Shown one piece after another: positions 47,701 to 59,892 of a stretch of DNA of 64,000 nucleotides (the first letter of the stretch is position 1; each line of letters begins with the position of its first letter). The stretch spans positions 940,001 through 1,004,000 of the forward strand of contig OY783195.1 of the NCBI GenBank assembly GCA_963678675.1, written 5' to 3'. The DNA is from Xiphydria camelus. Taxonomy: Eukaryota > Arthropoda > Insecta > Hymenoptera > Xiphydriidae. Both the position numbers and the translations under genes were made by a program. A model generated the notes under the pieces. The model was not told the DNA's origin. It made no database searches and was given only the letters and a program-made list of their open reading frames with translations.

Positions 47701-50700
47701 CCGGCGGCGATCGCGTGCTGCTCCTGAAACGTCGACGCGTCCTCCGCGTTTTCATCGACATTTTCCTTGACCGGTTTGGGTGTGCCGCTGTCGACGAAGT
47801 AGGACTCGCCGGCATTGAGGAGAGTCACTCCGGCCTGAATGGAGCTGAGAATCAAGTTCGAAGTTGTTATACGATCCGGGTCTCGATCCTTTGACGCGAC
47901 CAGGAGCAGCGCGTCGGTCGACGACGCGGGTTGCTCGCTGGAGGAGCGTTCCGGGTACGGCGTACTCGAGACGATGCGATTTAAATCTCCGTCGAACTTC
48001 TCCTCGTTCTCGCGATGCTGCTCCGCGTCGGCCACGACTATAGGCTTCGAGAAGCTCGCGGAAACGATCGGAGCGTCCCTGGCATCAGCGATCGGTCGCG
48101 AATTCGTCTCCTCCTTCGTGTCGCGAAGAATAACATCCCCGCTGGCGCCGCGCGTCTCCAGTCCGCCCTCCGCATTGAAAACCTCTTCGTACGCGAGTTC
48201 GTAGTTAACGAGTCGCGGGTTCGTCGCTTCCAACTTTCCATAACTAGCTCCAGCGTCGCCCGTTCCGCCGTGAACGCCGTAAATTTGCTTATCCGCTTCC
48301 ACCGCGTTGCTGTACTCGTAACTGGTGGACCCGCCGAGCGTGGAACTCACCGCCGACGAGGAATCGACGGGAGCGATCGTGGGGGTGCTCGCGAAATCGG
48401 TAGAGGGCGTCGAGGGTGCCGCGACGGTGGTCGACGAGGAGACGACACGCTGGAGAACGTAGTCGGAGACGTTCGCGTTGCCCAGCGACGTCGGCGTGAA
48501 CAGCTGCTGGCTGTAGAGATAACGATCGAGCCCCTGTCGATTGCGACTCTTCTTCGCCGCCGTGAGAAAGGCCCGATTCAGCTGCGGTTGATCGTGCACC
48601 GCGTAGGTGACGTCTCCGTTTTGCTTCGTCGAGGTGTACGCGCGCGACACCGGCAACCGGGCGGTCGTCGTCGAGTACCGTTGCCGCGTCTCGGCACCGC
48701 CGTCCGCCGATTGCACTCGCTGTCCGAAGTTTCCGGCTATTTGTATTTGCAACAGTTCGTCCGGAATCGTTCCGATCGAGTAATCCCTGTCGCTGTCATC
48801 CTCCCGACTGGTCCCCTCCACGGGGGTGAATCGGAGGGACGTCGGAGTGGCGATGCCGTTGTAAGCGTCCGGCTGGGAGCTCGTCGAGTGCGGGGGTGTG
48901 GACGGCTCCGCGAAATTCTCCGGCATCGCGTTCGAAGCGACGAAAACGACGGACTGCTCGCGCGGTTGATTCACGGGACTTCCGTTGTGGGTTACTTCCG
49001 CGTCGCCGGGATCCGAAGGAGCGACGGTCGAGGCCGTGGGGTAGTTGGTGCGGGGTGACGGGGAGGTAGTAGCGTGGTGGGTCGTCGTCGGGTCGGGCGT
49101 CGTCGTCTCCTTGCGCAGGGTGTACGGTTGAATTATCTGAGTCGGCCGACGGTGGCGAAGACTCAACTGCGACTCGATCCGCTCGGCTCCCTGCGAGAAA
49201 TCGCGCGCAACGCGAGAGAGAGAAAGACAGAGAAAGAGATGTGGAATGAGATTTGCTTTACACTGAGAGGAATAATTGCTAGCGCTAAAAAAAAAGGTTT
49301 TCTTACGTCAAAAATATGATATAATTCCACGATCAAGTCATGCTTTTCTTCGTGCACGGAGAGAAGATTTTATTAATCACCGTTATACTAGATAATAGAT
49401 GTGACATTTTGGGGATCAACTTGTATGTCAACTGTGGTCATACGGTAAAGCAATGAACGCAATACTTTTCTAAAAATGTCAACTCTATAATATTATCTAG
49501 TATAACAGTGATTAATACACGTTTCTCTTTGTGTGCAAGAAAATATTTGATAGGCTCATATGTTTTTGATTCAAGAAATATTTGTTTCGACACCAGCAAT
49601 TATTTCCTTCAGTGCACGGGCGACTTCGGGGGTATATTTGAAAGCAGTCGAAAAGCGAGGGGGTTGATATACTTGAGAAAAGTAACTAACAGTGTAAGCG
49701 TCGCCGTTCCGCGAGACTTTCACGGCTCGATCTCCGAGGGCGAGTCGCGCGTCGCTGACGCTGCGCTCGTCGGACGTTTCGTAGTGCACGAGCGGGTGGT
49801 AGCCCCACTCGTCGGCGAAGTACTTGACGTCCGTCGACGACTGGTTGGCGTTTACGTAGTAGCGTCCGCTCGCCAGATCGCCTGATCTAGTTTCTGCTTT
49901 GCCATGTCCCTTTCCGCCCTCATCGCTGATGTCGTATTTGTATTCGTAGGCCGGTGGATTCTGAAACACCGTGAAATGAGATTGATAAGAGACTACAGCT
50001 ATCTATACATATAAAAGAACATGTCCCGACTCGTATTGATATAATGCTTTTTTGAAGATTGCATTGTTATCAATAAAGTCTTATATCGATGTAGGCCAAA
50101 AGTTCACAGGTAATTAGATAACAGTGATTCTCGAGTTTCTTTCCTGGCGAGTAAGTTTAACCCCTGTAGATAGCTAGAAGCAAGCATTAGAAGTCGAGGA
50201 TCGATTCGGATCGCTTTAAATCAAAATGAGAAAGAGATTCCTTTCGTCGCGTCTCGTAGACTAATCGGGAACCGGTCGATCGCGACGATTTCCACGATAA
50301 ACTCGCCATTCCTTCGAATGCTCGCCGATACGTGACTGGCTCGTACATTCGCGCGTGATGTCCACCCTGAAAAATACAGCAGCGAACGCGAGCTTGCGCG
50401 GATAACGACTCCGATACGCGATATACGACACGGGATTCACGATCGCCCTCGACCTCGAGGCATAGAAATCTTTAACCCAGATCTACTTGCTTGGCCAACG
50501 CCACTCGAGCCACCGGCGCACGCCGCGCATAGGTGTGACACCGCGTATACGTACGATACACGCGCGCGTGCATCACGCGAATCGCGGCTGGTCCGCGGAT
50601 ATGGATGCTGCGCCCGGTGAATGTTACGCGCGGCGCGGAGAGAGGGCCCGCCGCATTTCACTTGTGCTCGCGCGACCCGTTCGCTCAACTCGCCTTCGCG

Positions 50701-53591
50701 TGAAACCTCTCGACGCCGGGGCGCGGTTCTTCTCTCGGAGTCGCGGCTCTCCCGGGGGAAGGAGGGAACCAGTCGAGGCGAGGCGCGCCGCCGACGATCG
50801 GGCGTCGGGACGTCGGGATATTTTGACGGATGAAAGTGACGATGCGTCGTCGATGGAGGAAGTCGTATGAGGCGTTTCCTCGAGATGCATCGGCATTGGA
50901 AAATTCGATAACGCGAATACCGCGCTGTGAAAAATAACCTGGACAGTTTAACAAAAATCTTGGGGATTATGACCAAACCGTTTGGTGAAGTATGGATCCT
51001 CTATCTGTGTTCGGTTAAATTGCACTGTGAAAAAAAGTAGTATTGGTCAAAAGTTCGTGGATAACGAGATAGTTGAGACTATAGAATCGATATGCTTTAA
51101 TCGCTGAATTATAAGTTATTTTTCTTAAATCCGGGCCAAAAGAATTTTCGAATGGTGGGGCTAATGGATCTCCGCGAATAAATCGGTCCTCGGCTTGTGT
51201 GTATCAAGCTGGTTTAATTGAAATAGCTTTCGCGCAGCTGGCGAGTTGCGGTTTGAAACGAACGTAAATGGTTTCCATTCGTGTATAGCATAGGTGCGCG
51301 AAAGACGAATGAACGCGGTACGAATTTGGCACCGGCAACGGATGGATTCAATGGATTCGTTGGTGATAATTAACGACGCTCCATCGGAAGGGCGATTCGT
51401 TTCTTCGAAAGCGAACCTTCTGGCGCCCCGGAAGTATAGAATTTTTACTTCGATCGGGACAAATTTCAAAGACGATAAACATCGTGGCATTCCCTTTACG
51501 GACATTTGCTCGCACTCGCTCCGTTGCACTTTTTAAGTACGTGTTCCCCACATTCGCTCCCACCGTTTCGTCGTGCAAACGCGCCGGACACGGTGAATTA
51601 CCATAATGAATCCAAAGATCTGGGTTACGTCCGACCGACTTCCGTCTATATACGGTACTTTCCGCGCGCGTGTTCCGACGTATTACCGGACGTACGCTCG
51701 AGTGGCTCCGTCAGATCGATCCTCGGCTGGTCGGATGATTTCGCGAGAGCACTTTTACCGCTCGATACGTAAATCTTTCCGATATCTCGCGTAATTACGG
51801 GGACGCGAGGCACACGATGCTCGTTCCGAAGGAACGTTTATGTTCGTACTCTCGCCGTGCATACTTCGATTCGTTTATTTACCTCGTCGTCGTCGTCGTC
51901 ACGCTTCTTCACGTATCCCGGCGGCGGAGTGGCCAACGAGGTCGCCAGCCAGGCGATCGCTAAGATCTGAAAAGGAAACAAACGTTGAACGACGTGGAAT
52001 GCGATATTTACGGAAAATCTTCCTCCCCTAGTGAGAGAAAAGTCGGTGGTAAAATCAACTATAATGGAATTATGTTTGGCGCCAAAATTGACTACGATCT
52101 CTGGTTCAATTATGATAGTTTCAACCAGATTTTTCTTCAAGTGCGCAGTCGTCCGCGACGCGCTAATCTTTTCGTCGAGTCGCCCGACGCCGCTCCGGTA
52201 ATTATCGTCGTCGGCGTAACCGCGGCTTATCGCGACGCGGATGCGGATAAATCCGCGCGAGTATCCCGCAGCATCTTACGGCTCTTAATCTCGAAATTTG
52301 GAAGCGGCTGGGCGCGCGTGTATAAACGGCTTATATCTTAATCCCCCTCCATTACCGTGGCTCGGCTTGCAGGCGACTTACAGTCCGGCATGTGCACGGC
52401 CCTTTTACTACTACACGTTGGCAGCGACTCTCCTCCGAGAAGTTTCGACTTAATTCCCGCGTCGAGCCAATTCGGAGTCGTTCCGACGCGTCGAAGCATC
52501 GCCGAAGAGAGGGCGAGAGACGCCGCGGTTCGCTCTTTTCTATTTTATCGAGTTTCCTGCGAAACGACATCCGATGGCCCGCGAATATTGCGTGAAATAT
52601 TCAGCGCGGGACTTGCCGGTGTCTCGACGGGAGATGTGTGACGAGTTAATTAAAAGCCACCCTTCCCTGAGAACGACGCCTGCACGAGCGACGCCTGCAC
52701 GAGCGACGCTCGAAAATCAAAACGCCTCGCGGAGTGAGGGCGGGGCGACGGCGAAGAGACGACAGTCAATTTTCCATGCGGCGCCGGTGAAAATTCGCGC
52801 GAGGAGCTGCGGCTGACTTTTCGTTCGAGCTCGCGCTTCGGATAATTGAACGTTCTTCGAGAGAACAGATTATTAATAGTGATATAAAATGTAATTTCAA
52901 ATACGGCAAAATAAATATTTCGTTGAGAAAATCAGGTATATATATGTCAATTATTAAAATGTTTATTTCATTTAAATGATTGTCTCGAATTATCTAATTG
53001 TGCCAATTAAATATCACAATAGCTAAGGAATATTTTTTGGATCCGTTAAAATGTTTATTTCACCATATTTAAACAAACATTTATCAACTACAAATAAACT
53101 GTTTTCGCGGTGCATCATATTTTTCTTCTCAGTGAAAAACGTGCACCAGCATACATTTCCTTTGTCTCAATTGCGGGGAAATGAATGTATACCTACTCTT
53201 GGCGCACGCCAGAAAGAGGGTGAGGGGGAGAGAAGTTTGTTAGCATTGAAACGAGACTGGTGCACCCTTAACGCGACGCGGGAAGCACGAACTTTGCTTC
53301 CCGCGAGGCCCTTTGCCACGTCCGACGTTGTATCGGCGGCGTCGGTGAGAGTGGCAACGCGATGCAGCCTGGCGTTATCGCCCGGAGGAGGTAGACGTAT
53401 AAGTATACGCGTGTAGAACCTGGAAGGCACGATAAGGCGTGCGCGCGGCGGCTCACTCGACAGTTATGAAGTATCGACTAATCTGATCCCGCAGTTTAAA
53501 GAAAGCTATACGCGTTGTAATTAGCATTTAACAGCGGCCGCCCGTCTCGCGAGAGCTTTTAGACGTCGCAATTACTTACTCGACACGCCAT
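44754..53591 (-). CDS. Giant RR cuticular protein with PYPV/EKIVEK repeats, 4 exons, 1606 aa
   Basis: Exons: 53591-53580 (MACR, donor CGA|gtaagt), 51966-51883 (acceptor CTTTTCAG, donor GAG|gtaaat), 49960-49673 (acceptor GTTTCAG, donor CAA|gtatat), 49190-44754 (acceptor TCTCGCAG, stop TGA). All junctions are phase 0. MACRILAIAWLATSLA is a clear signal peptide, followed by TPPPGYVKKR and an acidic D5E stretch. Residues 37-92 form an RR domain with YEYKYDISDEG and YFADEWGYHP, matching the classical Y-x-A-x-E-x-G-Y motif; the usual LPDG loop is replaced by NANQSS. Exon 4 is Ser/Thr/Pro-rich. It has seven imperfect 18-residue repeats (core YEKTGNPxFG) near residues 629-729, short glutamine runs, and a block near 1112-1316 built from VPxPYPV and EKIVEK units. 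The C-terminus is basic and Tyr/Ser-rich. The expected role is in extracellular chitin matrix. PYPV-rich repeats occur in other insect cuticle proteins, but I do not assign a symbol. Confidence 0.87.
45600..46260 (-). repeat. Tandem coding repeats VPxPYPV / VEKIVEK
   Basis: In-frame degenerate repeats inside exon 4 of gene 3. Two adjacent 52-residue higher-order units (about 46084-45929 and 45928-45773) each run from IVEKT through two PQPY units to KKVPYPVEK, and differ at only a few residues (for example HVRVPVEK against HVQVPVDK). Shorter VPYPVEKIVERK units follow. The pattern points to unequal crossing-over or slippage. Confidence 0.85.
47390..47700 (-). repeat. Seven imperfect 18-residue coding repeats (YEKTGNPxFG)
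   Basis: Within exon 4 of gene 3, successive units read YEETGNPSFG, YEKTSSPAFG, YEKTGNPKFG, YEKTGSPSSG, YRGTGDISIS and YGKTGDSSLG with an acidic-Ser/Arg linker, plus degenerate edges. Each unit carries one tyrosine, which could serve in cuticle cross-linking; that role is inferred. Confidence 0.75.
49261..49614. mobile_element. MITE-like family M, copy 2, with nested family L, gene 3 intron 3
   Basis: CACTGAGAGGAATAATTGCT after TA, to AGCAATTATTTCCTTCAGTG. The family L copy at 49355-49533 splits it. Its right end is 58 bp inside the intron from the exon 3 donor. Confidence 0.65.
49355..49533. mobile_element. MITE-like family L, copy 2, nested in family M
   Basis: CACGGAGAGAAGATTTTATT to ACACGTTTCTCTTTGTG, with GGTCATACGGTAAAGCAATG shared with 8380-8551. 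Confidence 0.7.
50030..50170. mobile_element. MITE-like family D in gene 3 intron 2
   Basis: GCTTTTTTGAAGATTGCATT and TTTCCTGGCGAGTAAGTTTA. Confidence 0.5.
50924..51030. mobile_element. Family B, truncated, gene 3 intron 2
   Basis: CGCTGTGAAAAATAACCTGG through ATGACCAAACCGTTTGGTGA; ends abruptly at a family D half element. Confidence 0.5.
52032..52142. mobile_element. Short inverted-repeat element R upstream of gene 3 exon 2
   Basis: About 110 bp from AGTGAGAGAAAAGT to TTTTTCTTCAAGTGCG, with imperfect complementary arms. Confidence 0.35.
52858..53112. mobile_element. MITE-like family A in gene 3 intron 1
   Basis: TCGAGAGAACAGATTATTAA to AAATAAACTGTTTTCGCGG. Confidence 0.65.
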
Positions 53592-53742
53592 ACGACCCGT
53601 CGCTCTTCCGGGCGCGATTTCAGCGGGCGATCCGTCGAGATCGTTCGACCTCCGTTCACCGTAGTCGTCGAATTTCGGCGAAAAAAATCTATTCGGGCCC
53701 GGATTCCCCGGGGGTTCGACGCGGACGAACTTTTCGGGACCC

Positions 53743-54273
53743 CCCAGGCGGAAAAGTTCTACAGGGTGTTATCCTTGAGATCGGGCACAGGACGAATTAC
53801 TGTCAAAGGATAGGCTACATACACACTGGGAGAACATTTTATTATAATAATAGTTAATACATGTAATTTTAAATACGACGAAATAAATATTTGGTTACGA
53901 CAAGAAAATATATGTTAATTATTAAAATGTTTATTTAATTTAAATGGTTGCCTCGAAGAATCTAATTGTGCCAAATAAATATCGTAATAATTAACGAATA
54001 TACTTGGATTAGGATGAAATTTTTATTTCGCCATAGTGAAACAAACATTTATCAACTATAAATACATTTTTTTCTCGGTGTACGATTGGCTTATATATGA
54101 TTTCTATATAAACCATATACGGACTACACACATGGATTGTACAAAAATGTTAAAATTCAAACAATGTATATATAGTCCATATATGATTTATATAAGAATC
54201 ATATATAATCCATACAGGAACAAATCCATATATATGGATTATATACAAACCACATAGATCTTTTCCGCCTGGG
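53743..54273. mobile_element. MITE-like family C split by family A
   Basis: Left end CCCAGGCGGAAAAGTTCT, right end TCTTTTCCGCCTGGG. A full family A copy lies inside at 53824-54080. It sits about 150 bp upstream of the gene 3 start codon. Confidence 0.65.
53824..54080. mobile_element. Family A nested in family C, upstream of gene 3
   Basis: CACTGGGAGAACATTTTATT to ATACATTTTTTTCTCGGTG. Confidence 0.65.
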
Positions 54274-56692
54274 TCTCGAAACAGCCAACCGGCTACCCCC
54301 CGACGGGGTATATACATACATATCCAGAACACCCCGGACCGCGGCATCAAAGAACCGCCGGGGTTGTAGCCACGCCGACTGACAAGGAAATTGAGATTCA
54401 CCGGGAATTTGGGAGTACACCGCGATTTGCATAGCTATCCCCCTTCTAGCAATAATCCCGCCGTGGCTTTGCTCTGTGGCCGCGCAGACGCGTACACACC
54501 CCCGCCGCGTGTATCAGGCTCCGCTGCCGATCCGTACGGCGTTACGGAACTCACCCGCGCGGAGATGGCCGCGTATTTATACACGCGTACACCTACAACG
54601 GACGCGCGAACGATCCGCGGAACATTTTTTTTTCCTCACCAAATCGAGAGGAACGCTCCTCTCGCGGGGCCTGATCGATCGCGGTCCAGCGGGGCGGAAA
54701 TGTATACGCGGTGCAGAGTTTCCCTTTAATGAAAAATCGCGCGGCATTCGGCCGAGGGTGGAGTCGGACGGACGTGTGGTAGCGCGGCATGCCCATAACC
54801 GATTCCATCCTCCGACGTGCGCGGTGAATAATGCATGAGTGGACCTTCTCCGGAGGAGTCCGCTATGTATAGCCCAGGCATAGCACACCCACTCTCGACC
54901 CGAGCTGTACACACTTCGCTTTTCGGGTAACGGCGCACATCGAGAGTCGGAGGGTGGAGGGGAGAGACCGCGGCGACGCGCGGGGTCGCGAAACTCGAAA
55001 ATTTCGCCTCGGAAACTTCCGCGGTGGCTCGTAATTTAATTTACAAAGTCGGATGCGGGTTTGGGTAAATTGAATTTTTTTTCTCCCTCTCTTTCTCTCC
55101 CGTTCGCGGCTAACGAGCGCCAGACCATCGATTCCGGGCGTTAACCGCGGCGGCGTCAAGTAGAGACCGTAAACAGCTTCGCGCCCCTCGTGGTTTTGGA
55201 TTTGTTCGGGCTTTTTGAAAGTGGGACGCGAAACTCGAACAACGTTTCCCCGGCGCGTGTTGTACCGGCGAAAGAGAGCGGTCGAAACGATCGTCGAATT
55301 GATCGGCCGTAAGCATCAGTCGCGTACTATTCCACCCGATATAATATGCGGATTACCGTCATGAAGTAGATTCTCTTTGAACCGCTTTCCCCGCGTTGTA
55401 CCGAGGAACCGACAGGTGCTTCTTCTTTGTGGAAAATTGACATCAAAAGTACCCAGGCTGAAATGAACGGTACAGAGTAGGCCATCCACCAATTTATCTG
55501 GCGAATTTGACATGCTGTATACACATCGCCATCTTTCACTAGACTTTCTTCTCGAGAAAATAATTCTCAATCTACACCAGCAATATTTTCATCGAGGGGG
55601 GAAGAAATTAAATCGTCAGTCCAGCGCGAAAAACGATACGACAAGAAAGCACCGCTACACGAACGGTGCAGGGATCGCGCCGCAGCTCAGCTCTATACCC
55701 ACACGCGCGCGGGAAAGTATAAGGGCGTCTAACCAGCGAAATCTCCCGGGTTGGGCGATCCCAGCGAGCGATCAATCTCAGTTTATTTCGCGATGTCACG
55801 TCTTTCTAGCGCGGGTCCCCGGTTACATTTCATTTATCCCGTAATAGATTACTCCCCGCGGTTACAAATCGATAGCCGTGTCCCCTCCCGCTCTCAGTCC
55901 TGATCGCGCCGCGCCAACGCGGTTATGTATCGAGTTAATAAATAGCCGGGGTAGCCCCTTTAGATTCTCAGCCTCGCCAACATTTATTTTCCTTTGCGCC
56001 CGATCCACGCGCGCGTCGATTCCGTCTGGTCGCCGCGGCGGGTCTTAATCTCTCGATTCCCCCGGGGGTGAGAGATACCGCGCGGAAGCGGCCGTAATTT
56101 TGAGGCGAAAGTCACGGTGAATTGTAGTCCGTCGCGATTCTCGCGGTGACGTTAAATCGCGAAAGTCGCGGCGTCCGCGCGCGATCAATTGTGCGACGCG
56201 ACGGATTACCCAGATCTTCGGCCGTACAGACGATCGCCGCGATATGTAAATTCGTTTTCGCCGTCACGGTTGATTTTCTCTTCGCTCCCTTCTCTCCTTT
56301 CTCATTTCTTTATCTGCATTTTACGAAGCGATCGGTATCCCTGCCAGACTTGAGCGCTTGTCGTTCACGCTACGTATCACCGCGCGAGTACAATGGACGA
56401 CGGGCTATGCAAATACGAACTGTAAACTCCTTCCGGCTTCTCGAAGATCCGAACTGGGATATAATTTGCGTTCGTGGCGGATGTACGGCGAAGTGGGATA
56501 TATAGAGATCGTACGGGGGGGTCTCTTCACTATCGAAAGTGTGGAGGGCAACGACGTGTGAACGGCATTTCTATCAACTGTGGAAACGAATAAACGCTCG
56601 TTGAACAAACTAATTGTCTCTGCCGCGAATGAATGTTCGGTATATGCGAGAAATTTGACGGGAGTTCTTTCCTTTTCTTTCTCTCTCGCCAT

Positions 56693-56918
56693 ACTGAGAA
56701 AACAGTTTATTTATAGTTAATATACGTGCATTTGATTATGGCGAAAACAATATTTTTTTGGGTCAAGCAAATATTCGCGTTAGCTATTTTATTCTATTTC
56801 TGCTTGAATTAAAAAGGCATTCTATTAATTCACATATGTATACTTGTTCCGACGAAATATTTATTTCGCCATGATCAAGTATACATTTATTAATTACACA
56901 TTGACTTTTTTCTCAGTG
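56693..56918. mobile_element. MITE-like family A
   Basis: ACTGAGAAAACAGTTTATTT to TTGACTTTTTTCTCAGTG. Confidence 0.65.
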
Positions 56919-58774
56919 CACCGTGAGGCGATTGTTCGATTATTTTTATTTTTATTTTTAGTTAGCTTTTAGGTGTCAACTGCATAATTTTGCAGCTATT
57001 GTTTCTTCTTCTTGTTATTATATATTATACATATATAGTTGTAAGAATTTTAATTTTACTTTCTTTTCGCTATTTTGTCGCTTATCGTAGTTCGCTCTCG
57101 AGTAACGCTCGAGCAATATCCGCGCGTTTTGGACGCTTTCTTGCGGCAGGAATCGCGTATGCCGGAAGGAAATTGCCGGGCGGGAGAAAAAGGGGGCGTG
57201 TGTGGCAATTCTCTCTCGAGTGCGATGGAAATGAATTTTCGAGCGCGAATTCGAAAATAGCTGCCGTAAAAATGATTTTTCCTAAATTCAACACGAATCG
57301 ATCGCATATATGGACTCAGAATCAATCGCATTCGAAATTCGAACGGTACCGCCAGACGGGAGGCTGCGTGGAGCCGGAGATCAACGAGAAATTCAGGGTC
57401 AAGGAGCGGGAGGGACATTCACCTTCGATCCACAGACACACGGCACGCGGAACCGTGAATCTCTGTGCCCGATTCGAGAGACCTCTCGTTCAACCGGTTA
57501 TCAGAGTCGAAACGAATGTGTTTATCTCGTCGCGTAATTGAAAGTAACGTACGACCTCACTTCGGTAATGGAGGAAACCACGCGAGAATCGGGGTCAACG
57601 CGATAGATATCCGGCGCGCTCGTCGTTTCCTTTCATCGTCTCCTCCTCGTCGCGGTCCATGAGAAATATTGGTTCGGAGCAACATTCGCCCCGCGCCATT
57701 CGCCGCGAGACAGATCGCGCCCAGATTTGACAGAGCGGTCGACACCGCGCGCGGATCGACGTTCCGAGTAATAATAGCCGAAGCGGAAGATGCGGTATGT
57801 CGAGGGATATCCCGGCCGGCTAATGCGCTTATACCGGCGCGGGCGATACTGAAATAACAAGAGATACCTCTGTTCGCGTCCCATCGATCGGGCGCGGTGA
57901 AAATACTCGGAACGATCTCGCATAATTTCGCGCTCCGCGACAGCCACGAATGCAGCAGCCGCGGGACGAGGAAGGATTTCACTCGGGCACCTCTGACGAG
58001 ACGAGAAAACGAACTCACAGTGCGGATCCGCATATCTTCTCCGTTAACACATGAATGAATCTCCTCCGGCGCCTCTTCTCTTCGTTCTTCTGTCCTCCGA
58101 CACCGCGCTGGCCGTGTATCGCTCACTCGTCCTCTTGTACCGCGCTACTCCTTCGTCCACTCCGAATCTCTTCTTCCGACTGCGCTCTGCTTCTTCTCAC
58201 GCTGCTAGTGCTCCTCCTCCTCCTCCTCCTCGATACACCGAGTCTCCACGGGTTCCTCGGACGTGTTATCGTACGCACTCCAGAAACGGTAATACACTGA
58301 TTCGTCCCGGCGCGATCCACTTGACTTAACTGGAAGCTCCAGTTATCCCCACGCTCGAAGAGTAGAAGGAGCAGTAGCAGCATCAACGGTGGCGGCAGGA
58401 GCGGAGAGCATCGCCGGCGGAAGAGCCTCGGAACCCCTTCCTCTTCGCCCCACGCTCGAGTATACTCGAGATCGCTCTCTGATCTTCTTCGGATCTCGCG
58501 GCTCCGGGGGCCGGAGAGGCGCGTCTCGTGCGACTGGTCGACGACGGACCGGAGAAAAGGCGAACGAAGAAGAAAGTAAGCGAAGGGACGCGTCGAGCCG
58601 GCTCGACGACGCGGCTGTTACGCCGCGTGCGTCGCCCAGATGTAGGTGCATCGCGCGGTCGGCGCGACACGCAGAATGACGCCCGTTTCGATCAGTCGAT
58701 TTCCCGCGGCGTTTCTCTCCCGTTATACCCGCCAACGTCGGAGCTTTCCACAGCGTCCGATAAACGTTACTCGT

Positions 58775-59187
58775 GCCCAGCCGGAAAAGTTCTATACGCG
58801 CTGAGAAAAATAACTTGGTCGATCAAACCAAAATTTTGGAGATGACCAAACCGTTTGGTGAAATATGGAGCCTCCATCTGTTTACGGTTAAATATTGGCC
58901 ACTCTTTTTGGTTAGAATAACTTATTTAACTAGATGCGTTTTGTCATTATAACCCAACTATTTTTCTTAGTGTGGATATATCCTAGTCCGTATATGGATT
59001 TGATCCTATATGGATTATAAATAGAAAAATTTAAAAGATTAAAATAATCTACTTATATATAGTCCATATATTATACAGTTTATTCCATACATGGTTTATA
59101 TAGAAATTATATGTAATATTTTATTCATGTAGAACCAAATCCATATATGGACTACATATGAACCATATGGAACTTTTCCGCCTGGGC
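58775..59187. mobile_element. MITE-like family C with nested family B
   Basis: GCCCAGCCGGAAAAGTTCT to GGAACTTTTCCGCCTGGGC; split by family B at 58799-58972. Confidence 0.75.
58799..58972. mobile_element. Family B nested in family C
   Basis: CGCTGAGAAAAATAACTTGG to ACTATTTTTCTTAGTG. Confidence 0.7.
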
Positions 59188-59867
59188 GAAGACACGTGTA
59201 ATCCAATTTCGCGTACACCCGATTACAATCGAAGATATTCGACGTGGATATCAATTTTCCGCGGCTCTCGCGTGGGCCGCACGTGAAAGTGGTCAGGGTC
59301 GGCGAACGCGTTGTCTCGGAGGTTCGAAAGGCATCTCCGGTGTAATGCTGCTACTCCGAGAGTTGCCCTATTTTTTTTTATACCATTCCCTGCAAAATCG
59401 ACGCGCGAAGACTCGATCGTTTTCTCCGCACCGGTGTTCGGTAGGTATACGCGGCGCTCATGGTATCGAGCTTAACGAAGATCGAATAGGGTGGAGCGAA
59501 TGAAATATCGAGAGCGACCAATGAAAACCTACCCTTCCCCCTTCCCCTCGCTCTCCCTTCCGGCCCGTTCATCTTCATTTTTCAAGATTTCTTATCCGGC
59601 ATATACACGCGCCGGGAGGCAATTACGTGGCCTTTTTTTGTAGATGCAATCGATACCCAAGTAGCGCCGATGGTTTCCGCCCGCCGTGACAAACGTTCCC
59701 TCCTCCTCTTACGCGCGTATATCGCGGGCTGCCTTCGGTGTCGAACTTTTCCCACATGGAAGCGGGCGCGCGCGCGTTATCCCACCACCGGCGCTCCGTG
59801 AGAGGAAAGAGAGAGGGAAAGGACCGCGCCGCGATCTCGCCGCGATCCGATCTCGGTGGAATCGTAG

Positions 59868-59892
59868 CTCTCTCTCTCTCTCTCTCTCTCTC
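59868..59892. repeat. (TC)n dinucleotide repeat
   Basis: About 25 bases of TC repeat. Confidence 0.9.

Noticed and set aside
45513..49058. Several plus-strand open frames of about 290-350 codons opposite gene 3, including one with Leu/His/Arg repeats
   Set aside because: They are antisense shadows of a long, CG-biased coding exon. Their repeats mirror the PYPV/EKIVEK repeats, and they have no recognisable domain.
54421..54581. Minus-strand TATAAATA with a downstream ATG (MQIA) as a first exon for gene 3
   Set aside because: Its donor (GCG|gtgtac) is weak. The exon at 53591-53580 (MACR, CGA|gtaagt) is in phase with a strong donor and lies closer.
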